Assembly: GCF_014696065.1 (NCBI RefSeq)
Contig: NZ_JACJPL010000011.1
Span: 1-64,000, forward strand
Reading direction: 5' to 3'
DNA from: Leptolyngbya sp. FACHB-261
GTDB lineage: Bacteria; Cyanobacteriota; Cyanobacteriia; FACHB-261
DNA: 64,000 nucleotides
The stretch's first letter is position 1. Every line of letters begins with the position of its first letter. The notes beneath the pieces were generated by a model. It was not told the origin of the DNA, did no database searches, and saw only the letters and a list, made by a program, of their open reading frames with translations. A program made the position numbers and the translations under genes. Below, in pieces: positions 24,798-32,740 of the stretch.

Positions 24798-26117
24798 ATG
24801 GAGATTAACCTGCAAAGATTTTTTGATGCCTGCGATCCTAGCCGGACCCTAGCAGTCGGTAAATCAGAGGACCGACAGTACTACATTGACTTTGCCTCAG
24901 TGCGGGGCGGCAAGATAATTGATGCGCTGAAGCGAACCATCACCCGCCTATCGCCGGACCGTCCAACCTGCCAGCTTTTCACTGGGCATATCGGCTGTGG
25001 TAAGTCTACTGAGTTGCGTCGATTGGAAGCAGAGTTGAAGGACCAAGGATTCTATGTGGTCTACTTTGAGTCCACACAGGATCTGGATATGGCCGATGTA
25101 GATGTGACTGACATCTTATTAGCGATTGCTCGTCAGGTCGCATCAAACTTAGAGACCGTTGGTATCCGGCTCAAGCCAAGATACTTCGTGAATCTGTTCA
25201 ACGAGATTGCCGACTTTTTGCAAACCCCTGTTGATTTTAAGTGGGAGGGAGAGTTCTCTTTGCCGTTCGGGCTCGGCAAACTTACTGCTGAGACGAAAGA
25301 TAGCCCACAATTGCGCAGTCGTCTACGACAATTGTTGGAACCCCGCACCAACGGTATTTTGGACGCCATCAACAAAGAGCTGCTGGGCGTGGCAACTTTG
25401 GAGCTGAAGGAGCGAGGCCACACGGGGTTAGTGGTCATTATCGACAACCTAGACCGGGTGGATCCTCGACCCAAACATTCAGGGCGCTTGCAGCCAGAGT
25501 ATCTGTTTGTAGACCGGGGGGAACAGTTGCGAAAGCTGAACTGCCATGTGGTTTATACAATTCCATTAGCTCTGATTTTCTCAAATGAAGCACAGATGCT
25601 GACGAATCGGTTGGGAGGTGGTGTAGCTCCTAAAGTTTTGCCAATGGTGCCGGTACAGGAACGTAGTGGCAAAACTGTTGAGGAGGGCATGAGGCTACTG
25701 CATCAGATGGTTTTAGCTAGAGCTTTTCCAGAGGCAACTTCAGCTCAGCGGCTGGGGGAAATCCACCAGATTTTTCATGAAGCCGCAACGCTAGATCGCC
25801 TCTGCTGTGTAAGTGGGGGTCATGTGCGTACGCTAATGGGGTTGCTATACCGGTGTTTACAAGAGGAAGATCCACCGCTATCCCGTAGCTGTCTAGAGCG
25901 AGTAGTCCGTGAACATCGAGATGCGTTAGCAATGGCGATCACAGAATCGGAGTGGGAGATGCTGAAGCGCGTGGTGCAGCAGCAGACAGTCAGCGGGGAG
26001 CAAGGACACGAGATTTTGCTGCGCAGTCTGTTTGTATTTGAGTATCCGGGAGAGGAGGGACGCTGGTTTGGTGTCAACCCGGCATTAGCAGAGACGGACA
26101 AGTACCGAGCTTGGTAG
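24798..26117 (+). CDS. AAA/STAND-type ATPase, first gene of a two-gene module
   Basis: A 439-residue P-loop ATPase. The Walker A motif GHIGCGKST is at residues 63-71, after FASVRGGKIIDALKRTITRL. Walker B GLVVIIDNLDRV lies near residue 211. A polar sensor (HVVYTIPLAL) and a helical lid with SGGHVRTLMGLLYRCLQ follow. The C-terminal 80 residues form a winged-helix-like segment (ALAMAITESEWEMLKRVVQ, LLRSLFVFEY). No membrane segment or effector domain is seen. It is followed 18 bp later by a nSTAND/WD40 giant on the same strand, so the two are co-transcribed. From memory, this exact pairing recurs in filamentous cyanobacteria, but no function has been assigned. Confidence 0.82.
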   Translation: MEINLQRFFDACDPSRTLAVGKSEDRQYYIDFASVRGGKIIDALKRTITRLSPDRPTCQLFTGHIGCGKSTELRRLEAELKDQGFYVVYFESTQDLDMADVDVTDILLAIARQVASNLETVGIRLKPRYFVNLFNEIADFLQTPVDFKWEGEFSLPFGLGKLTAETKDSPQLRSRLRQLLEPRTNGILDAINKELLGVATLELKERGHTGLVVIIDNLDRVDPRPKHSGRLQPEYLFVDRGEQLRKLNCHVVYTIPLALIFSNEAQMLTNRLGGGVAPKVLPMVPVQERSGKTVEEGMRLLHQMVLARAFPEATSAQRLGEIHQIFHEAATLDRLCCVSGGHVRTLMGLLYRCLQEEDPPLSRSCLERVVREHRDALAMAITESEWEMLKRVVQQQTVSGEQGHEILLRSLFVFEYPGEEGRWFGVNPALAETDKYRAW

Positions 26118-26135
26118 ATGTGAGAGGCTCCAAGA

Positions 26136-29100
26136 ATGGCAAACTCTAAAGGACGTGAGACAAAGGCTACTGCTAAAGAAATTGCCCAACGTAACGAGCA
26201 AGCCCTAGCAACTTTAGCCCGGACAATTAGTAGGCTTTGGGGGCGACGTTTTTCGTTGATTCTGGTCCGATGTAATTATGCTTGTCTACGGTCGCAACTA
26301 ATACAGCAGTTGCAGACTATACTGCCTGCTCCTATTCCTGAATTTGTAGTGCCAGATTCAGCGAAGACTCTATACACCAGTCTTAAAGCTAAATTCGATC
26401 AGAGCCAGCCTCCAGCTTTGATGGTTTCTGGTCTGGAGTCAGTGAGAGCTCTAGATGATTTACTGACTTCAACTAATTTAGTTCGAGAGGAGTTTCGTAC
26501 CAATTTTAAATTTCCTCTTGTGCTTTGGGTAGATGATCAGGTGCTGAGCAAGCTGGCAAGACTAGCGACCGATTTCAACAATTGGGGAGGGGTACCTCTG
26601 CGCTTTGAATGGGAGCCAGAAGAGTTGATTCACTCTTTGAAACAGAGAGTAGATGAGCTGTTTGTAACAGTCCTAAATCAATCGTTAGGGGGGATTGTAG
26701 ACGATTTAATCCTGAGACTTGGAAAGGGCAATGACCATCGTTGGGAACTGGAGCTAGCTCTAGCTGACTTGAAGAGCTATGGGCTGACGCCAGAACCAAG
26801 TTTGGAGGCCAGTCTGGAATTTTTTCTAGGGCGAGATGATCATGCCAAGGACCAAGTAGACTCAGCTCTGGATCATTATCAGAATAGCCTAAGCTTTTGG
26901 CAGCAGAGTAACGATCTAGAACGTCAGGGCTGTTTGCTACTCCATTTAGGCTTATGCTGGCGTTTGAGGGCAATTCAGAGGCAGTCTAAAACTGACCGGG
27001 ATCTCCAATGTGCTAGGGATTACCTGCAAGACTGCCTGGAGAAATTTCAACAAGTCCAACGGCTAGATTTAGTGGCACGATTCATTCCAGCTCTTGGAGA
27101 AGTGCTGCAAAAACTTAACCAATGGGATGACTTAGAAATACTCGCTCACAAGGCTCTAGCCCTACATCGAACTTATTCTGATCCATTGAGACTTGCCTTC
27201 GATTATGGGCTTCTGTCAGCGGTGGCTTTGGATCGGAAAGACTGGTATAAAGCTAAGCAAAACGCGGAAATTGCACTTGATACTTTGGCAAGTACTAAGT
27301 GCAGTGTTGCACCTAAGACGCAGGAGCCCAGCTTGAACTGGGTGAAGCATTATCATCGAGGACTTTACTTGCTGCTGCTGGCACAGGCGCAAAAGCATCT
27401 GGGTCAGGTCCAGGAGGCAAGGCAGAACCTAGAAGTGGCTAGAGCTGAGAGCGACCTCCAGTATGACCCTCAGTATTATTTGCAAATCCTGGACGAATTG
27501 CGACAACTTTACTTTGCTCAGAAACATTACCTAGAAGCCTTCGAGATCAAGAGGGAGCAGCGCTCGATTGAGCAGCAGTATGGTTTGCAAGCATTTGTAG
27601 GAGCGGGGCGTCTTCAGCCCCAACGACAGGCCCGTTCGTTGTTGAATCAGGTTAAAGGTCAAGAGATAGCACCTAAGGAAATCTCAGCTCTTGGCCGACA
27701 GCAGGACGTAGACCGCCTGATTGAGCGAATTAGCCGAGACGACTGCAAGTTAACAGTTATTCATGGCCCATCGGGAGTAGGTAAAAGCTCTGTAATCGAG
27801 GCTGGATTGATTCCTGCGTTGGAGCAGAGAGAAGTGAGTATTGCTGCTGCCTCACCAGTTCTGCTTCGAGCCTATACTGATTGGGTTAGAGCATTAGCCA
27901 AGGCCTTGGGGGAGACCCTCCAATATAAAGGCGTTACTCTCGACTTGGTTCCTGAGTCAACTATTCAGATTCTGGAGCAACTGCGTAAAAACGAGAGCCG
28001 AAAATTGTTAATAGTTCTGATTTTCGATCAGTTTGAGGAGTTCTTTTTTATTAATCAGGATCAGGAGGCAAGGCAAACTTTTTTTGAGTTTCTAGGTGAT
28101 TGTCTAAATTTGCTTTACGTAAAAGTGGTTCTGTGTCTACGGGAAGATTATCTACATCACCTACTAGAATTTGAACGCTTTACTGAGCTGGGAATTATCA
28201 ATAACGATGTGCTGAGCCGGAGCAATCGCTACTACCTGGGCAACTTCACACCTGTTGATGCAGAGCAGGTCATAAAAAGCCTTACAGAGCGAGCAGGATT
28301 TCGACTAGAGCCTGTACTTATTCAAACGCTTGTGACAGATCTCGCTAAAGAGTTAGGAGAGGTACGGCCAATCGAGTTGCAATTAGTGGGAGTGCAGCTC
28401 CAAGTTAAGGACATCACCACGCTGGCTCGGTACCAAGAGTGTGGCTCGAAAGAGGAATTGGTCAAGAGCTATTTAGCAGGAGTAATTGAGGATTGTGGGC
28501 CTGAGAATCAACAGGCAGCTGAGCTAGTTCTGTATTTGCTGACGAATGAACGAGGAACCCGACCTCTTAAAACACGGGCTGAGTTAGAAGCAGACCTACC
28601 ACCAGTTGCTGAGCAATTAGATCTCATCCTGAAAATTTTAGTAAAATCGGGCTTAGTATTTCAGGTGCCTGGCCTTTCTGATGACTGTTATCAGTTAGCT
28701 CATGATTATCTGGTGTCTTTGATTTGTCAACGACAAGAGGCAGGACTTCTATATGAACTATCAGCAATAAAAGAGAAACAGCAGTTCACTGAGGAACAGC
28801 TCAATCACACATTGAAACAGTTAGAGCAGTCCTTGTATCAAGAGCAGAGACAACGAAAGCGAGCAGAAGCTGCCGAGCTTGAAGTGTTGTGTTCACTAGC
28901 TCAGGCTCTACTATTATCTCATGATCAGCTTGGGGCATTGCTATCTAGTATAAAGGCCTATAAGCAACTCAAGGAGACGGACGTACATTCCATCATTCGA
29001 GCAAAGGTGTTGGATGTACTACAACAAGTGGTCAATGAAATCCAAGAGAGAAATCGTCTAGAGGCGCATACTAACTGGATTAATAATGTAAAATTCAGCC

Positions 29101-30884
29101 CCACCGGTCAGATCGTTGCCTCTGCTAGTGGTGATAAGACTATCAAACTCTGGGGCCTTGATGGCACTTTAATACGCACCCTTCAAGGACATGATGCCGG
29201 TGTTTTTAGCGTAAGTTTCAGCCCGGATGGCCTAACTATTGCTTCTGCTAGTTTAGATAAGACTATCAAACTCTGGGGCCTTGATGGCACTTTAATACGC
29301 ACCCTTCAAGGACATGATGCCGGTGTTTTTAGCGTAAGTTTCAGCCCGGATGGCCTAACTATTGCTTCTGCTAGTTTAGATAAGACTATCAAACTCTGGA
29401 GTCTTGATGGCACTTTAATACGCACCCTCCAAGGACATACAGATGGAGTCAGTTGGGCTGTTTTTAGTCCAGATGGCAAGACTATCGCCTCCGCTAGTGC
29501 TGATACAACTGTGAGACTTTGGAGCCTTGATGGTACTTTGCTGCGTACTATTCCAGCCCACGAACTTGAGCTTATGGCTGTCTGTTTCAGTCCGGATGGT
29601 CGAACTATTGTCTCTGCCAGCTCGGACAAAACTATCAAGATCTGGAGCCTTGATGGCGCTCTACTACGTACTATTCAGGGGCATAATGCTGGAATCTGGG
29701 GCGTGAGTTTTAGTCCAGATGGTCAAACCATTGCTTCTGCTAGTTTTGACAAAACCATCAAGATCTGGAGCCTCGATGGCACTCTCTTACACACCCTTCA
29801 AGGACATACAGATGGAGTCAGTTGGGCTGTTTTTAGTCCAGATGGCAAGACTATCGCCTCCGCTAGCGGCGATAAAACCATTAAACTCTGGAGCCTAAAT
29901 GTTGATTTTCTTAAAACCCTTCAAGGGCACAGCGCTGGAGTTTGGAGTGTAGGTTTTAGCAATGATGGTCAGGTACTTGCCTCATCTAGTTTTGATAAGA
30001 CCGTGAAGCTCTGGAGCTTTAATGGCGTCTCACTCGCTACTTTAAGAGGGCACGGTGGTTGGATCAACAGTGTCAGTTTTAGCCCAGACAGTAAAACTAT
30101 TGCCTCCGCTAGTATAGATCAGACTATTCGGCTCTGGAGCCGGGACGGTATTTTATTGAACACCCTACGAGGGCACAGTGATTGGGTCAGTAGCGTGAGT
30201 TTTAGTCCGGATGGTCAAACTATTGCTTCTGCTAGTTTAGATAAAACTATAAAGCTCTGGAACTGCGATGGTGTTTTATCGCAGACTCTTTATGGTCATG
30301 AAGATAGAGTTAGGTATGTTAGTTTTAGTCCAGACAGTAAGGCCATTGTTTCATGTGGTGATGATAAAACCATTAAGCTCTGGAATCACGACGGTTCTCT
30401 GTTACTTACACTTCAAGGTCACGATGATTGGGTGAATAGTGTGAGTTTTAGCCCGGATGGACAAACTATCGCTTCAGCTAGTGAGGATAAGACTATAAGG
30501 CTATGGAGCTGTGATGGAATTCTGTTGTATAAACTTCAAGGCCACACTGCTAGGGTCTCAAGTGTCGCTTTCAGCCCAGATGGTAAAATCATTGCTTCTG
30601 CCAGCAGTGACAAAACCGTCAAACTGTGGGGATGTGATGGCAAATTACTTCAAACATTTAAAGGACACAGCTCCGGAGTTACCAGTGTCACCTTTAGCCC
30701 GGACGGTAGAACATTAGCTTCAGCTAGTAGTGATTCCACAATAATTTTATGGAACTTAGGCTCTTGGAACTCAGACATTGATGCTCTATGGTGCCGAGGT
30801 TGTAGTTGGTTACGCGATTACTTGAGAACGAATCCCAACGTCACCCTTGAGGATTGCCAACTCTGCGAGAGTATTGGAACCTAG
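26136..30884 (+). CDS. TPR/nSTAND ATPase with 14 WD40 repeats, second gene of the module
   Basis: A 1582-residue protein. Residues about 15-175 look like a second NTPase fold whose P-loop is lost (FSLILVRCNYACLRSQL, PALMVSGLESV, FPLVLWVDDQVL). Residues about 215-470 are TPR-like helices. A nSTAND1 ATPase follows at about 515-870: EISALGRQQDVDRLIERI, P-loop HGPSGVGKSS (about 545-553), Walker B LIVLIFDQFEEF (about 625) and LREDYLHHLL. A coiled coil spans about 880-920. Fourteen WD40 repeats of 41 residues run from about 976 to 1545, giving two propellers, and a Cys-containing tail (WCRGCSWLRDYL) ends the chain. Several blades are almost identical, two of them perfectly at DNA level. The propellers probably sense a ligand and the partner ATPase may gate it. 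Confidence 0.85.
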   Translation: MANSKGRETKATAKEIAQRNEQALATLARTISRLWGRRFSLILVRCNYACLRSQLIQQLQTILPAPIPEFVVPDSAKTLYTSLKAKFDQSQPPALMVSGLESVRALDDLLTSTNLVREEFRTNFKFPLVLWVDDQVLSKLARLATDFNNWGGVPLRFEWEPEELIHSLKQRVDELFVTVLNQSLGGIVDDLILRLGKGNDHRWELELALADLKSYGLTPEPSLEASLEFFLGRDDHAKDQVDSALDHYQNSLSFWQQSNDLERQGCLLLHLGLCWRLRAIQRQSKTDRDLQCARDYLQDCLEKFQQVQRLDLVARFIPALGEVLQKLNQWDDLEILAHKALALHRTYSDPLRLAFDYGLLSAVALDRKDWYKAKQNAEIALDTLASTKCSVAPKTQEPSLNWVKHYHRGLYLLLLAQAQKHLGQVQEARQNLEVARAESDLQYDPQYYLQILDELRQLYFAQKHYLEAFEIKREQRSIEQQYGLQAFVGAGRLQPQRQARSLLNQVKGQEIAPKEISALGRQQDVDRLIERISRDDCKLTVIHGPSGVGKSSVIEAGLIPALEQREVSIAAASPVLLRAYTDWVRALAKALGETLQYKGVTLDLVPESTIQILEQLRKNESRKLLIVLIFDQFEEFFFINQDQEARQTFFEFLGDCLNLLYVKVVLCLREDYLHHLLEFERFTELGIINNDVLSRSNRYYLGNFTPVDAEQVIKSLTERAGFRLEPVLIQTLVTDLAKELGEVRPIELQLVGVQLQVKDITTLARYQECGSKEELVKSYLAGVIEDCGPENQQAAELVLYLLTNERGTRPLKTRAELEADLPPVAEQLDLILKILVKSGLVFQVPGLSDDCYQLAHDYLVSLICQRQEAGLLYELSAIKEKQQFTEEQLNHTLKQLEQSLYQEQRQRKRAEAAELEVLCSLAQALLLSHDQLGALLSSIKAYKQLKETDVHSIIRAKVLDVLQQVVNEIQERNRLEAHTNWINNVKFSPTGQIVASASGDKTIKLWGLDGTLIRTLQGHDAGVFSVSFSPDGLTIASASLDKTIKLWGLDGTLIRTLQGHDAGVFSVSFSPDGLTIASASLDKTIKLWSLDGTLIRTLQGHTDGVSWAVFSPDGKTIASASADTTVRLWSLDGTLLRTIPAHELELMAVCFSPDGRTIVSASSDKTIKIWSLDGALLRTIQGHNAGIWGVSFSPDGQTIASASFDKTIKIWSLDGTLLHTLQGHTDGVSWAVFSPDGKTIASASGDKTIKLWSLNVDFLKTLQGHSAGVWSVGFSNDGQVLASSSFDKTVKLWSFNGVSLATLRGHGGWINSVSFSPDSKTIASASIDQTIRLWSRDGILLNTLRGHSDWVSSVSFSPDGQTIASASLDKTIKLWNCDGVLSQTLYGHEDRVRYVSFSPDSKAIVSCGDDKTIKLWNHDGSLLLTLQGHDDWVNSVSFSPDGQTIASASEDKTIRLWSCDGILLYKLQGHTARVSSVAFSPDGKIIASASSDKTVKLWGCDGKLLQTFKGHSSGVTSVTFSPDGRTLASASSDSTIILWNLGSWNSDIDALWCRGCSWLRDYLRTNPNVTLEDCQLCESIGT
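29133..29378 (+). repeat. Perfect 123-bp tandem duplication inside the WD40 region
   Basis: Bases 29133-29255 and 29256-29378 are identical, and the next 21 bases continue the match. One unit encodes exactly one 41-residue blade. A second exact match of 67 bases joins 29431-29497 and 29800-29866, three blades apart. Perfect identity at synonymous positions shows very recent duplication or gene conversion. Confidence 0.9.
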
Positions 30885-31348
30885 TATCACTCTAAGTGGC
30901 TGTAAAAAATTGCTAAGCAGCACTCAAAAAACCTTTGGTCGAACCTAAAACTTTCAAGCAGAACTCTAAGTAGCATAGATTTTCATCTCTACCTGTCAGT
31001 TCTTCGGCCACGCAAAACCTTCCGTGTTGTGATGTGTTGGGAGCAGTGCAATTGAGTCATAGTCCATACTAAATCAAGTTGAACCGTAGCGGTGCCAGGT
31101 TCTATTTGCAATTGATCTTTAACTAGATGAGTGTTGCTGGACACATGGCGGTTGGACATTGAGCAGGAAGAAATATATCACTATCACGGCTAGCCTGCAA
31201 TCCTATTCTCACAACCCAAAAAACTAGCTGCTCCGGAGCTACAAACTTCATGGGTACAGCCAAATCTTGACCTAAGCTTTATTCAAATAATTCTGCCAAT
31301 CTCTATTATCTATTAGAACAATGTGAGTTGAGAGTTGGAAAGAATTTC
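30885..31348. other. Gene-free stretch after the STAND module
   Basis: About 460 AT-rich bases without a supported gene or a strong terminator. GGAAAG at 31337-31342 is the ribosome site of the next gene. No repeat of note was seen. Confidence 0.4.
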
Positions 31349-32710
31349 ATGAAGCTACTTCATGTCAAAAAAGTAATTGTTGCTGACAAAGTCAGGCTGG
31401 CTGGCACCGTAAAGCTAGAATCTTCTGAACAAGAAATAGAACTTTATTTCGAATATCCTGAAAGATTTGCAAACTTCGTAAATGAAAGCGCTGATGCTTT
31501 TGTTCCTGCTTTGCTGCTACCAGCAATGAGCAAGGGTGAAAATCTAGAAATTGCAGGGTCAATCTCCGAGAAACTCTTTCGGAATTTAGAAATCATACAA
31601 AACATATTTCATCAGTGGTATCCCTCCCACCTCAAGAAAGTTCTAGTTCATGCCGAGTCACTCACGAAACTAGAAAAGAACTCTAGTCAGAAAGTGGGCT
31701 CATTTTTCTCCCTAGGCGTAGACTCTTTCTACACTTTGCTAAAGCATGTAAATGCTAAAAATAATTCTGGCCCTGCTCTTTCTCATTTAATCTATATGAA
31801 AGGTCTAGAGCGACCTTTGCATGTATATAAGCATGGCCAAGAGCAGGAGGTGATTTCAAGAGTCACGGATGTCGCTAATCAAACAGGAACAGATTGTATT
31901 GTCGGTGAGACCAATATCCGTGATCATTTTCGGCTATCTTGGGGGCCTCATTATCATGGTGCCGGTTTAGCTTCAGTTGCCCTTTCCTTGTCCGCCGGTT
32001 TGGAGTCAGTTCTAATTCCATCAACGGATTTCTATAAGAATATTTTCCCTTGGGGCACTAGTCCGTTGCTTGACCATCTGTGGTCAACCGAAAAAACGAA
32101 CGTCGTGCATGACGGTTCAGAGGCACAAAGGTCTGAGAAAATTATCTACTCCTTGGCCAAAGCGCCTCTAGCTATGAAACATCTAAGGGTGTGTACCAAC
32201 AACGCAGGCGGGATGAATAATTGCGGCACCTGTCCGAAATGTGTGAGAACGATGCTGCCTTTAGTGATTTCTGGAGATTTAGACAAAGCAACAACCTTTC
32301 CAGACAGGCTGCCTAGTAACTGGACAAGAATTGTGCAAATCAACGAGGCCCATGATCTGCCTCATGCCGAAGTGTTTTTGCAGCTCGCCAAAGACTTCAA
32401 TGCTGACAAAAAGCTCATCAAGGCCCTTGAAGACAAGATAGAAAACGGCAGAGCCGCCCTATTCTGCAAAGGCAGAAATTTTGCTGCAATACAAGCTTCA
32501 GTATTTCATTTCTATCTGATCAAACAAACCATCGATCTGATCAAGCATCCCCTCAAAAATACTTTGAAACGTATGTCAGTATTGGAGGCAGGACAGCGGT
32601 CACGCCTACGCCAGTCTTTAAGAGCGATGCTCAGCCTCGGTAAACGCGGGCCAAGTCGTCAACTTGAAGAACCTGCCATGCCTTCAGAGCCCACAACCAG
32701 AGAAGCTTGA
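31349..32710 (+). CDS. QueC-like PP-loop ATPase of unknown substrate
   Basis: A 453-residue protein with the features of a PP-loop (N-type ATP pyrophosphatase) enzyme. An all-beta N-terminal domain (residues 1-100) is followed by the nucleotide motif FFSLGVDSFYTLL, equivalent to SGGxDS, near residue 120. A long alpha/beta core comes next. A zinc-binding-like cluster, CTNNAGGMNNCGTCPKCVRTM, lies near residues 285-305 and resembles the four-cysteine site of 7-cyano-7-deazaguanine synthase (QueC). The C-terminal 130 residues are helical and basic. It is too long and divergent to be QueC itself. It probably adenylates a carboxylate or amide of an unknown metabolite. The next gene is a glycosyltransferase on the opposite strand, which hints at glycan chemistry. 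Start chosen from GGAAAG upstream. Confidence 0.65.
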   Translation: MKLLHVKKVIVADKVRLAGTVKLESSEQEIELYFEYPERFANFVNESADAFVPALLLPAMSKGENLEIAGSISEKLFRNLEIIQNIFHQWYPSHLKKVLVHAESLTKLEKNSSQKVGSFFSLGVDSFYTLLKHVNAKNNSGPALSHLIYMKGLERPLHVYKHGQEQEVISRVTDVANQTGTDCIVGETNIRDHFRLSWGPHYHGAGLASVALSLSAGLESVLIPSTDFYKNIFPWGTSPLLDHLWSTEKTNVVHDGSEAQRSEKIIYSLAKAPLAMKHLRVCTNNAGGMNNCGTCPKCVRTMLPLVISGDLDKATTFPDRLPSNWTRIVQINEAHDLPHAEVFLQLAKDFNADKKLIKALEDKIENGRAALFCKGRNFAAIQASVFHFYLIKQTIDLIKHPLKNTLKRMSVLEAGQRSRLRQSLRAMLSLGKRGPSRQLEEPAMPSEPTTREA

Positions 32711-32740
32711 TCGCCTCATTGGGTCATTGTTTGCCAGACG

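Noticed and set aside
29065-30770. Regularly spaced repeats considered as a CRISPR array
   Set aside because: The 123-bp period is in frame and encodes WD40 blades; there are no short identical repeats with unique spacers.
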